A stretch of DNA of 31,538 bases from positions 1-31,538 of the forward strand of contig NZ_CAMLHF010000039.1 of the NCBI RefSeq assembly GCF_946479715.1, in the 5' to 3' direction. Below the pieces are notes generated by a model. It searched no databases and was not told where the DNA came from. It saw only the letters and a program-made list of their open reading frames with translations. How positions within the stretch are numbered: position 1 is the first letter of the stretch; each line of letters starts with the position of its first letter. The position numbers and the translations under genes were made by a program. Shown here in pieces: positions 23,013 through 31,286 of this stretch. Origin of the DNA: an uncultured Pedobacter sp. Its GTDB lineage: Bacteria; Bacteroidota; Bacteroidia; Sphingobacteriales; Sphingobacteriaceae.

Positions 23013-24716
23013 ATGAGATTAACTAAATTAATATATAGTACCCTTTTCTTTATCACAGCTGCATCCCTGGGATTGAAGGCTCAAGATACAAAGACTACAG
23101 AAAAGAAGACGGATGATAAAGCTGTTACTGAAGAAATTGAAGTTGTAAGACCTTACAAACCTATTTTGGCAGAAGCAGTAAAACTACGAAGAAGCCCTGA
23201 TCTGAACGATATAAAAACATACAAGGCTAAATTTAACTATAGCCTTACTGATAGAAAATTAGAACTAAATTCCGACATCAATAAATTACAGGCTCAGGAA
23301 GTAGTTGCCGAAAAACAAGAGGAACTAATAAACAACTACATTAAAGGTGGTTTTGGATCTGCGAAGACTATTTTTGGTGAAGCTTATATAAATCTGGGCC
23401 GTGATGAGGCTATGCAGGCCGGTGGGTATTTTCAACATTTTAGCCAGTCAGGCAAGCTAAATAAACAACAGTCTAGTCAGCAAAAACTTAGCGTTTTTGG
23501 CCGTAGCATTGGTGATGTTGTTACCTTAAGTGGTCGCGTTAATTTTCAAAGAAACGGATTATATTTCTATGGAATTGATAAGGCCAATCCAACATTAAAT
23601 CCCGATCCCGAAAAACAAACACTTAATTTCTTTGAAGCGGAAGGAGAACTTGTAAACAAATACACAGAAGATCCTGATGCCCTTAGTTATGCATTGAAAC
23701 TTAACGGATACATCTGGAGTGATAAATTTAATGCCAAAGAAAACTCAGTTGTTTTAAATGGATATGTAAATAAGAGAATCAGTAAGTTTAACTTAGGTCT
23801 TGCAGCATCTACAGAATTCGGAAGCACTAAAGATGAGCTGGTAAGTGTTGGCAACAATCTTTTAAAGTTAAATCCTTATATCAGATTACAGGCTAGCGGT
23901 GTAAAAATAACTGCAGGAATTAATTTCGTACAGGAATTTGGTGCATTCTCATCAAGTAGAATTTTCCCAGCTGTAACAGCAGATTTTACACTAATACCTG
24001 ATTACCTGCAAATATTTGGAGAAGTAAAAGGAGATGTAAACCGTAATTCTTTAAAACAGTTTAGTGATGAAAACCCATTCCTGAACAACAATATTACCAT
24101 CAGAAATTCTATCGAAAAGCTAAGTATCAGTGGAGGTATCAAAGGTACAGGCGGCCCTGGGTTTGGATATAAAGCCAGAGTATATCATAAGAGCATTGAA
24201 GACATGCCATTGTTCGTAAACAACTTTACAAGTTTCAATAAATTTGACGTGATCTATGATTTCGGAACCATGAAGCTTCTTGGACTGGAAGGAGAACTTT
24301 CTGTACAGGTAAGTGACGCTTTAAAATGGACAGGTAAATTAAATTTTGAAGATTATAAACCTGCAGCAGAAACACAAAGCTGGTTTAAACCTCAAATGCG
24401 TTTAAGTTCTGATCTATCGTATGTGATCAACAAAAAGGTAACCCTTAATGCTTCTGTAGCACTTCAGGATGATAGCAAAGCAAAAATTTATACTGCAGCC
24501 CCTGCAAATCCTTATTATACACCTGATCCTGCCAATGAAACCGTGGTTACCGTTAAGGGATTTGTTGATTTAGGAGCCGGAGTATCGTATAAAATAAATA
24601 ATAAGTTTTCTGCCTTCGCAAGAGCTAACAATCTATTAAACTCATCATACAGCAGATACTTGCATTATGAGGTAATTGGGCTTAATGTTTTTGGAGGTAT
24701 AAGCTACTCATTCTAA
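23013..24716 (+). CDS. Outer-membrane beta-barrel protein with TonB-box-like N-terminus
   Basis: A 567-aa exported protein (signal peptide to about residue 23, LKAQD). The mature N-terminus carries TEEIEVVRPYKPILAEA (39-55), which resembles a TonB box followed by a conserved proline segment. The remainder is alternating amphipathic strands of an outer-membrane barrel (GGFGSAKTIFGEAYINLGR, LSVFGRSIGDVVTLSGRV), ending in a terminal Phe (GGISYSF) as barrel proteins do. I see no recognisable plug domain, and at 567 aa it is shorter than true TonB-dependent receptors, so it is unlikely to be a substrate importer. Position between the TPR gene and the HU-SPOR/ExbBD genes suggests that it is the outer-membrane partner of that complex. 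Confidence 0.8.
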   Translation: MRLTKLIYSTLFFITAASLGLKAQDTKTTEKKTDDKAVTEEIEVVRPYKPILAEAVKLRRSPDLNDIKTYKAKFNYSLTDRKLELNSDINKLQAQEVVAEKQEELINNYIKGGFGSAKTIFGEAYINLGRDEAMQAGGYFQHFSQSGKLNKQQSSQQKLSVFGRSIGDVVTLSGRVNFQRNGLYFYGIDKANPTLNPDPEKQTLNFFEAEGELVNKYTEDPDALSYALKLNGYIWSDKFNAKENSVVLNGYVNKRISKFNLGLAASTEFGSTKDELVSVGNNLLKLNPYIRLQASGVKITAGINFVQEFGAFSSSRIFPAVTADFTLIPDYLQIFGEVKGDVNRNSLKQFSDENPFLNNNITIRNSIEKLSISGGIKGTGGPGFGYKARVYHKSIEDMPLFVNNFTSFNKFDVIYDFGTMKLLGLEGELSVQVSDALKWTGKLNFEDYKPAAETQSWFKPQMRLSSDLSYVINKKVTLNASVALQDDSKAKIYTAAPANPYYTPDPANETVVTVKGFVDLGAGVSYKINNKFSAFARANNLLNSSYSRYLHYEVIGLNVFGGISYSF

Positions 24717-24770
24717 TAGGTTTTTAATTAATAATTGGTTGATACGGAATTAAAATTTATTTTTACCAGA

Positions 24771-26162
24771 ATGGATATCTTATCATACCTTACTGAACTT
24801 ATAAAAACTCGTAAAGAAGTTGGAATTTCTGGACTGGGTACTTTTTATAAAAAGAAATCGCCAGGAAGGTACGATGTTGAAACGCATTCTTTTCTGCCCC
24901 CAAGTTATACTTTGACATTTACGGAAGAGAGTAGAGAATCTCAATCTCTTATCACTTACATAGGTAAAAAAAGAAACATATCAACCGAAGCGGCTACTTA
25001 TTATATCGACCAGTTTGCAGAAGACACTATAAAACAACTTTCAGAGAAGCAATACGCAGATTTTGGAGAAATAGGTATACTATCTGGCACACCTGGAAAC
25101 TTAATTTTTAACCCCAAAGATCAACTAAACTTTGGCTTTGACTTTTATGGTTTACCTCCTTTAAAAGAAGAAGCAACTGCCATTATTAATGAAAACATTG
25201 CGGAAGCCGAAATAGTTGATGAACCACCTATTGAACAACCACTTTCTTTTGAACAAGAGCCTATAATTACAGAAGAGCAATTGAATCTTGAAGATAATAA
25301 TGCCGATTTGAGTGACGGGTCAGATGAGATAGAAGTTATTGTTCATCATCATGAAGAAAAACCTGCACGTGATGACCAACCTGTTTATGACGAAATATCA
25401 GAAGTTAAAATAGCCCAAAAACCTACCTCTCCAATTTTAATTGAAACTCCGGAGGGGCAAGACGATGAATCAAATGTTGTTGAAGGGCCTATTGCTCCAA
25501 AAGTTGCCAATGCTCCATTCTTTAACACACCAAGTCCACTAGAGCCACAGATTGCTGAATCAATAGAGACTGAAGAAGAAAGCCAGGGACTTCCATTCTA
25601 CCTAAAATTTATTATTGCCTTTGCAATAATAATAGCGATAGGACTGGCAGCATATTTTATTAAGCCCGAACTTTTTAATGGTGCTCTAAATAAGTCCGAC
25701 AATGGTCTTCATGACAATTCTGAACTGATTAAAAATAATGATAAAATCAGAACAGATTCAATTGCCGAGGCAGATAGCATAAGAATAATCAATGAGAAAG
25801 CAATACAAACTGCAGATTCAATAAAAAAGGATAGTTTGGCTGTTAGTACTGTTAAACCAGCGCCAACTCCCGCTGTTTCCGGAGCTATTGTTAGTGCCAC
25901 TGAAGGTCCGGTTACATGGGAGGTTATTGGTGCTTCAGTAATTAATCAAAAGGAAGCAGATAAATTTATCGCCCAAATGAAAGCAATAGGTATAACCGCA
26001 AAAGTTATCCCAACCCTTCCTGGTAAAAGAAGATTGAAAATTAGCATTGCAACATTTAAAGATGAGGAAAGTGCAAGGGAAGGACGCAAACTACTAGTTA
26101 CAAAATTAAAAGATCCGGGAATTTATATACATCAAAATAAACACACACACAAACCACAATAA
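24771..26162 (+). CDS. HU-type (CCDC81-like) domain, transmembrane helix and SPOR domain protein
   Basis: A 463-aa single-pass membrane protein. Residues 1-130 match the bacterial HU-CCDC81 type of tandem HU-like domain (LTELIKTRKEVGISGLGTFYKKKSPG, ADFGEIGILSG) and should be cytoplasmic. An acidic, low-complexity stretch (about 135-270) leads to one transmembrane helix (277-297, FYLKFIIAFAIIIAIGLAAYF). A Ser/Asp-rich periplasmic linker then leads to a SPOR domain (about 382-460: VTWEVIGASVINQKEADKF, RLKISIATFKDEESAREG), which in other proteins binds glycan strands lacking stem peptides at division sites. A TTG at 24735 would add 12 residues; the ATG at 24771 begins the family-typical MDILSYL. 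exbB starts 2 bp after the stop. Confidence 0.85.
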   Translation: MDILSYLTELIKTRKEVGISGLGTFYKKKSPGRYDVETHSFLPPSYTLTFTEESRESQSLITYIGKKRNISTEAATYYIDQFAEDTIKQLSEKQYADFGEIGILSGTPGNLIFNPKDQLNFGFDFYGLPPLKEEATAIINENIAEAEIVDEPPIEQPLSFEQEPIITEEQLNLEDNNADLSDGSDEIEVIVHHHEEKPARDDQPVYDEISEVKIAQKPTSPILIETPEGQDDESNVVEGPIAPKVANAPFFNTPSPLEPQIAESIETEEESQGLPFYLKFIIAFAIIIAIGLAAYFIKPELFNGALNKSDNGLHDNSELIKNNDKIRTDSIAEADSIRIINEKAIQTADSIKKDSLAVSTVKPAPTPAVSGAIVSATEGPVTWEVIGASVINQKEADKFIAQMKAIGITAKVIPTLPGKRRLKISIATFKDEESAREGRKLLVTKLKDPGIYIHQNKHTHKPQ

Positions 26163-26164
26163 AT

Positions 26165-26875
26165 ATGATCGTTTTATTACAAGCTGCAACTGATACCGCT
26201 AACAAGCTTATTGATACTGCTAATAACTTAAACCAAGCAATTACAACTGCCCCACCAGAGCTGCATTTCATAGACCTTTTATTTAAAGGCGGATGGGTAA
26301 TGCTCCCTTTAGCATTTTTGGCATTTTTAGGATTAGTAATCTTTGTTGAAAGATACCTGACAATAAGAAAAGCTTCTAAGACGGAGTCAAATCTAATGCT
26401 TCAGATCAAACAATACATCCACGACGGAAGGTTAGAAAATGCAATAACTTTATGCCGTAATAACAATTCTCCACTAGCCAGAATGCTTGAGAAAGGATTG
26501 AAACGTATTGGTCGCCCTATTAAAGATATTGAAGCTGCCATTGAAAACAATGGAAAATTAGAAGTATCGAAACTAGAGAAGAACATAGGCATATTAGGAA
26601 TTATTGCTGGTATTGCTCCCATGCTTGGTTTCGTAGGAACAATTATTGGGGTAATTACTATTTTCCATGATGTTTCCATTAAGGGCGCCATCGAAATTGG
26701 TACAATATCTGGTGGTCTTTATACAAAAATGATCACTTCAGCAACAGGATTGATTATAGGTATTATTGCTTATGTATTATATCATATTTTAAATATGATG
26801 GTTGAGCGCATAATTTTAAGAATGGAAACTGATGCTATCGAATTTATTGATCTATTAGAGGAGCCAGGAAAATAA
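26165..26875 (+). CDS. MotA/TolQ/ExbB family proton channel subunit
   Basis: Inner-membrane protein of 236 aa that forms the pentameric proton channel driving TonB/TolA-type transducers. Three transmembrane helices are seen at about 44-62, 140-162 and 180-203; the second and third carry the family motif (GIIAGIAPMLGFVGTIIGVI and GLYTKMITSATGLIIGI). The N-terminus has an extra polar segment before helix 1. The stop codon overlaps the ATG of the exbD gene (TAATG), which implies coupled translation and a defined ratio. The neighbours (HU-SPOR upstream, ExbD and TonB-like downstream) show it is part of the envelope operon rather than a stand-alone iron-uptake motor. Confidence 0.93.
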   Translation: MIVLLQAATDTANKLIDTANNLNQAITTAPPELHFIDLLFKGGWVMLPLAFLAFLGLVIFVERYLTIRKASKTESNLMLQIKQYIHDGRLENAITLCRNNNSPLARMLEKGLKRIGRPIKDIEAAIENNGKLEVSKLEKNIGILGIIAGIAPMLGFVGTIIGVITIFHDVSIKGAIEIGTISGGLYTKMITSATGLIIGIIAYVLYHILNMMVERIILRMETDAIEFIDLLEEPGK

Positions 26876-27276
26876 TGAACTTACGCAAAAGAAATAAAGG
26901 AACTGTAGAGGTACATACCTCCGCTTTGAACGACATCATGTTCTTCCTGCTTTTGTTTTTTCTATTGGCGTCAGCTGTAGTTAATCCACAGGTAGTGAAG
27001 CTATTACTACCCCGTTCAGAAGCAGGACAACAATCAAATTCCCAAAAAACCGTTACTATATCTATAGATGATAATTTAAACTATTTTGTAGATAAGCAAC
27101 CTACCAAGCCTGAAAACATTCTGGCTGTAGTTGAAACCATGCAAAAGGCATCGCCGGATTTAACTATAGTCGTTTATGCTGAAAGAAAGGTTTCTATTGA
27201 AAATGTGATGTCTATCTATGATGTAGGTAACAAATTGAAGCTCAAAGTTGTACTCGCTGTAGAACCTAAGAAATAA
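26875..27276 (+). CDS. ExbD/TolR family proton channel subunit
   Basis: A 133-aa single-pass protein. The one transmembrane helix (about 18-38) contains the essential proton-carrying aspartate D20 in ALNDIMFFLLLFFLLAS. The periplasmic part (45-133) has the usual ExbD/TolR fold pattern (TVTISIDDNLNYFVDKQP, DLTIVVYAERKVSIENVMSIYDVGNKLKLKVVLAV). Both junctions are TAATG overlaps, with exbB before and the TonB-like gene after. Length and key residue are normal. Whether it works with the TonB-like protein in nutrient uptake or in envelope maintenance cannot be decided from sequence alone. Confidence 0.93.
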   Translation: MNLRKRNKGTVEVHTSALNDIMFFLLLFFLLASAVVNPQVVKLLLPRSEAGQQSNSQKTVTISIDDNLNYFVDKQPTKPENILAVVETMQKASPDLTIVVYAERKVSIENVMSIYDVGNKLKLKVVLAVEPKK

Positions 27277-28091
27277 TGACTTATCCTAAAGAAGAAAACA
27301 ATTATCCCAAGGCACTGGCAATATCTACCGGTATCATGGCTGCATTGCTTGCTTTAAGCTTCTTTATTGTTATAGGAAGCTTTGAGCCCGAAGAAGCAGG
27401 TATGGGAGGTATGGTTGTTAACTATGGAACTTCTCCTACAGGTATGGGTTCAGATTACACCAGTATAGAAGAGCCATCTGCCGATCCGAATGCAAATAAT
27501 CGTAAACCAGATAAAGTAACACCAGAAGAAGTAACTAAAGAGACTCCTACTCCGCAAACAAGCGAAAAAGAGATTGTTACCCAAAACTCTGAGGATGCCG
27601 TAGTTGTAAAGAGCAAAGCAACTAAAAAAGAGGCTACCCCTACTGCAACTAATACCGAAACAAAACCTTCAAAACCAGTTGTTAATCAAAATGCCCTATA
27701 CAAAGGAAAATCCAGTAAAGGAACTGGTGCAGGTGATGGAACAGGTGATACACCGGGAAATCAGGGAAGCAAAAATGGAGATCCGCTAGCCAATAATTAT
27801 GGCGAAGGTGGTTCTGGTTTTGGCGAAACTCCTATTGCATTAAGAAAGTTTACAAACCTTGTTACTCCACAGGATGATGGTCAGAAAACCGGTAAAATCG
27901 CGGTGCGTATAAAAATAAACAAAGCCGGCCTTGTTATAGATGCTACCCCAGGAGTTAAAGGAACTACCCTAAATGATAGAGAATTGTGGCAAAAATGCAA
28001 GGAAGCTTTAATGGGTGCTCGTTTAGCCCCATCAGAGACTGCACCGGATATTCAAATTGGTGTAGTTGTTTTCAATTTTAAAGTTAAATAA
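27276..28091 (+). CDS. TonB/TolA-like energy transducer
   Basis: A 271-aa protein with a cytoplasmic N-terminus, one transmembrane helix (about 12-34, ALAISTGIMAALLALSFFIVIGS), and a long low-complexity periplasmic linker (35-190) first rich in Pro/Glu/Thr/Lys and then in Gly/Asn. It ends in a small C-terminal domain of about 75 residues (KIAVRIKINKAGLVIDATPG to GVVVFNFKVK) with the TonB-family beta-alpha-beta pattern and a YNF-like ending. It starts within the stop of exbD (TAATG). The domain should contact an outer-membrane or periplasmic partner, and the TonB-box-like barrel in the same operon is the obvious candidate (inference). A HPxPxP-type linker start is absent. Confidence 0.85.
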   Translation: MTYPKEENNYPKALAISTGIMAALLALSFFIVIGSFEPEEAGMGGMVVNYGTSPTGMGSDYTSIEEPSADPNANNRKPDKVTPEEVTKETPTPQTSEKEIVTQNSEDAVVVKSKATKKEATPTATNTETKPSKPVVNQNALYKGKSSKGTGAGDGTGDTPGNQGSKNGDPLANNYGEGGSGFGETPIALRKFTNLVTPQDDGQKTGKIAVRIKINKAGLVIDATPGVKGTTLNDRELWQKCKEALMGARLAPSETAPDIQIGVVVFNFKVK

Positions 28092-28096
28092 TCAGG

Positions 28097-28113
28097 TAGC
28101 TTTGATACTTTTG
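28097..28113 (+). promoter_or_regulatory. Two candidate -7 elements upstream of folC
   Basis: TAGCTTTG (28097-28104) and TACTTTTG (28106-28113) both match TAnnTTTG perfectly and lie 22-31 bp before the folC ATG. No TTG is suitably spaced. They suggest that folC can be transcribed separately from the envelope genes. Confidence 0.4.
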
Positions 28114-28134
28114 TGATGTTATTAAGCATCAGAA

Positions 28135-29421
28135 ATGAATTACGAACAAACCATAGATTATTTATACCGCAAACTACCAATGTTTACCAGGGTTGGTGCT
28201 GTTGCCTTTAAAAAGGATTTGCACAATACCATCGCTATGTGCGAAAGGCTGGGTAACCCGCAGAATAAATTTAAGACGATACATATTGGCGGCACAAATG
28301 GGAAAGGCTCAACCTCCCACATGCTTGCCGCCATTTTTCAACAAGCAGGTTATAAAACCGGATTGTATACCTCCCCTCATTTAAAGGATTTCAGAGAACG
28401 CATCAGAATTAACGGCGAGATGGTTTCTAAAGATTTCGTAATAGATTTTGTTGATCAACAACAAGAAATCATTGAAGAACTTAGTCCTTCTTTTTTTGAA
28501 GTTACAGTAGCCATGGCATTTTCATATTTTTCTGAACAGAATGTTGATATTGCTATAATTGAAGTAGGCTTGGGTGGCCGATTAGACTCAACAAACGTTA
28601 TAACTCCAGAACTGTCTGTTATCACAAATATAAGTCTCGATCACACCAACATCCTGGGCAATACATTAAAGGAAATTGCCGGAGAAAAAGCTGGAATTAT
28701 AAAACCAAGTATTCCCATAGTGATTGGAGAAAGCCACCCAGAAACCGATCAGGTTTTTATTCAAAAAGCACAGGACACGCAAAGCCCAATTCTTTTTGCC
28801 GACCGGCAAATGCAGATTAGTAAATCTGTTAAAGAAGATGACTATTTAAATGTTTCCATCTCACAGAATGGAAAGGTATTGATTGAAAATCTCTTGCTTG
28901 ATCTTACTGGAACGTATCAATTAAAGAATATTTTAACTGTTATTCAGGCAGTCGAGACTTTAAGAACACTAGATTTCAAGATTGATAATGATGCGCTTTA
29001 TGCTGCACTAAAAGATGTAAAAGGGCTAACCGGTTTAATGGGGCGTTGGCAAACATTAAGTAAAAACCCGTTAGTAGTTTGCGATACCGGACATAATATT
29101 GCAGGTATAACAGAAGTAATGCAAAATATTAATGATACACCGCATAACAAACTTCATGTTGTAATTGGGATGGTGAAGGATAAGGACATTAGTGGTGTAT
29201 TAAATCTTCTTCCTGCAAAAGCTACATATTATTTTTGTCAGCCCCAGCTTGAAAGGGCGCTCCCTGCTCAAGAGCTTGCAAATGAAGCAGAAAAACATGG
29301 ACTAAGAGGATCAGTATTCTCAACTGTTGAACTTGCAATAAATGCAGCTAAGAAAAATGCAAATGCTGATGACCTTATTTATATAGGTGGAAGTACTTTC
29401 GTGGTGGCTGAAATACCATAA
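28135..29421 (+). CDS. folC: Bifunctional folylpolyglutamate synthase / dihydrofolate synthase
   Basis: Cytoplasmic Mur-ligase-type enzyme of 428 aa that adds glutamate to dihydropteroate and to reduced folates using ATP. The ATP loop GTNGKGST is at 53-60. Further motifs are LYTSPHLKDFRERIRING (78-94), FEVTVAMAFSYF, VGLGGRLDSTNVI with the following ITNISLDHT, GEKAGIIKP with the lysine carbamylation region, and GRWQ / VVCDTGHN in the C-terminal domain. All catalytic regions are intact. It follows the TonB-like gene after 43 bp and has its own possible promoter, so its metabolic role need not be linked to the envelope genes. Confidence 0.96.
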   Translation: MNYEQTIDYLYRKLPMFTRVGAVAFKKDLHNTIAMCERLGNPQNKFKTIHIGGTNGKGSTSHMLAAIFQQAGYKTGLYTSPHLKDFRERIRINGEMVSKDFVIDFVDQQQEIIEELSPSFFEVTVAMAFSYFSEQNVDIAIIEVGLGGRLDSTNVITPELSVITNISLDHTNILGNTLKEIAGEKAGIIKPSIPIVIGESHPETDQVFIQKAQDTQSPILFADRQMQISKSVKEDDYLNVSISQNGKVLIENLLLDLTGTYQLKNILTVIQAVETLRTLDFKIDNDALYAALKDVKGLTGLMGRWQTLSKNPLVVCDTGHNIAGITEVMQNINDTPHNKLHVVIGMVKDKDISGVLNLLPAKATYYFCQPQLERALPAQELANEAEKHGLRGSVFSTVELAINAAKKNANADDLIYIGGSTFVVAEIP

Positions 29422-29536
29422 AACTTTTACACTATATTAAAGGATACCTATGGCCAAGTAATTAACTTTATAAAATCCTAACAAAACACTCATACACGGT
29501 TATCTTGCTTTATAAACTCTAAAAATTCAACAAATA

Positions 29537-31201
29537 ATGATGAAAAGAATTATCCTTTTATTTACCATTTTAGCCCTGTTCTCGACGGGATCAATAGCAC
29601 AAAAAAAAACAACACCAGCAAAAAACACATCTTCCACTACATTAAACAGACCAAAATTAGTGGTGGGATTAGTTGTTGATCAAATGAGATGGGACTATCT
29701 GTATCGTTACTATAGCAGATATTCAAATGGTGGATTTAAGCGAATGGTAAACGAAGGGTTCTCTGCTGAGAATACTTTTATTCCATATACTCCTACCTAT
29801 ACAGCCTGCGGACACTCAAGTATCTACACCGGATCAGTTCCGGCTATTAACGGAATCATTGGAAACGATTGGTATGATCCACAATTAAAACGTGGAGTTT
29901 ATTGCGCCGAAGATACTACAGTTAAAACGGTAGGTAGTGATACCAGAGCTGGTTTAATGTCTCCTAAAAACTTGCTTACCACAACTATTACTGATGAACT
30001 TCGCTTAGCAACAAATTTTAAAAGTAAGGTAATTGGCATATCATTAAAAGACCGAGGATCAATTTTGCCAGCAGGTCATTCTGCTAATGCGGCCTATTGG
30101 TTTGATGGAGGAACCGGCGATTGGATTACCAGTACACACTACATGACTCAATTACCATCATGGATAGTAGATTATAACAAGTTGAAAATGGCAGACAAGT
30201 ATTTTGAGAAGAACTGGAATACACTATATCCAATTGAAACTTATGACCAAAGCACTGCAGACAACAAAGAGTATGAAGGAAAATCTAGAGGGGAACAAAC
30301 GCCTACTTTCCCTCACCCTTTCAAATTGTATGCAGGAAAGAACTATGAAATGATAAAAAGTTCTCCTTATGGAAATACTATGACTTTAGAGTTGGCTAAA
30401 CTAGCTATAAATTCAGAGCATCTTGGTCAGGGAACTTCTACTGATTTCCTTGCTCTCAGCTGTTCTGCAACAGACTATGTTGGACATCAATATGGACCAA
30501 ATTCAATAGAAGCAGAAGACACTTACCTTAGGTTAGATAAAGATCTGGAGCAGTTCTTTAATTATCTGGATACTAAAATTGGTAAAGGAAATTACCTTGT
30601 GTTTTTATCTGCTGATCATGGAGCAGCTCATGTTCCAGGTTTTATGGCAGAGAATAAACTACCCGGTGGATTATTCAATGACTCGCCGGTTATAAAGAGT
30701 TTAAATACTACAATCGAAGAAAAATTTAAAGTAAAAAAGGCAATCATCACTTCTACTAACAGCCAGTTTTACTTCAACCATCAGGCCATTAAGGATGCCA
30801 ATGCCGACTTTGATGCAATAAAAGCATTAGCAATTGCAACAATAAAGGAACAAGATGGAGTTATGGATGCAGTAGATCTCACTAAATTAGCCAGCTCTAC
30901 CCTACCTGAACCAATAAAGAAAGCCATCACCAATGGATATAATGCACGTAGAAGTGGCGATATTTACTATATATTAAAATCAAACTACTTCGAAGGTGGT
31001 AAAACAGGGACAACTCACGGTGCATGGTTCCCGTATGACTCGCATATTCCATGTGTGTTTATGGGATGGAATGTAAAACCAGGAAAAACAAATAAAACTC
31101 ATTATATGACGGATATTGCAGCTACCCTGGCTGCAATGCTCCATATTCAGATGCCCAGTGGCTGTATAGGCGAACCTATAACAGAACTAACGCATCAATA
31201 A
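29537..31201 (+). CDS. pafA: PafA-type alkaline phosphatase (threonine nucleophile)
   Basis: Exported phosphate monoesterase of 554 aa. A signal peptide (1-21, GSIAQ) is followed by an alkaline-phosphatase-superfamily fold of the type known from Elizabethkingia PafA. Residues align with a near-constant offset: metal ligand D48 (VVDQMRWDY), nucleophile T89 (PTYTACGHSS), N110 (GNDWY), and the phosphate-binding pair K171/R173 (SLKDRGSILPAGH). The remaining metal ligands sit in CSATDYVGHQYG, LSADHGAAH and TTHGAWFP. All expected catalytic groups are visible. The family is noted for not being repressed by phosphate and for low product inhibition. The gene is monocistronic, with a weak promoter-like TATCTTG at 29501-29507 and a strong terminator after it. 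Confidence 0.9.
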   Translation: MMKRIILLFTILALFSTGSIAQKKTTPAKNTSSTTLNRPKLVVGLVVDQMRWDYLYRYYSRYSNGGFKRMVNEGFSAENTFIPYTPTYTACGHSSIYTGSVPAINGIIGNDWYDPQLKRGVYCAEDTTVKTVGSDTRAGLMSPKNLLTTTITDELRLATNFKSKVIGISLKDRGSILPAGHSANAAYWFDGGTGDWITSTHYMTQLPSWIVDYNKLKMADKYFEKNWNTLYPIETYDQSTADNKEYEGKSRGEQTPTFPHPFKLYAGKNYEMIKSSPYGNTMTLELAKLAINSEHLGQGTSTDFLALSCSATDYVGHQYGPNSIEAEDTYLRLDKDLEQFFNYLDTKIGKGNYLVFLSADHGAAHVPGFMAENKLPGGLFNDSPVIKSLNTTIEEKFKVKKAIITSTNSQFYFNHQAIKDANADFDAIKALAIATIKEQDGVMDAVDLTKLASSTLPEPIKKAITNGYNARRSGDIYYILKSNYFEGGKTGTTHGAWFPYDSHIPCVFMGWNVKPGKTNKTHYMTDIAATLAAMLHIQMPSGCIGEPITELTHQ

Positions 31202-31219
31202 AATCTTTATAGGTACAAG

Positions 31220-31254
31220 AAGGCCACTCAAGAATATTTTTGAGTGGCCTTTTT
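31220..31254 (+). terminator. Strong rho-independent terminator after pafA
   Basis: AGGCCACTCAA (31221-31231) pairs perfectly with TTGAGTGGCCT (31240-31250), 11 bp plus a flanking A-T pair, with an 8-nt loop, followed by four T residues. Confidence 0.92.
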
Positions 31255-31256
31255 GT

Positions 31257-31264
31257 TACCTTTG
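31257..31264 (+). promoter_or_regulatory. Promoter -7 element of the icmF-type gene
   Basis: TACCTTTG, a perfect TAnnTTTG match directly after the pafA terminator and 22 bp before the ATG at 31287. A TTTG at 31239-31242 lies within the terminator stem, 14 bp upstream. Confidence 0.5.
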
Positions 31265-31286
31265 ATTACCAATTATTAAACCAGCT

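Noticed and set aside
26401..26691. Minus-strand open frame of 96 codons within exbB
   Set aside because: Antisense shadow of a strongly supported membrane protein gene; no start signals or domains.
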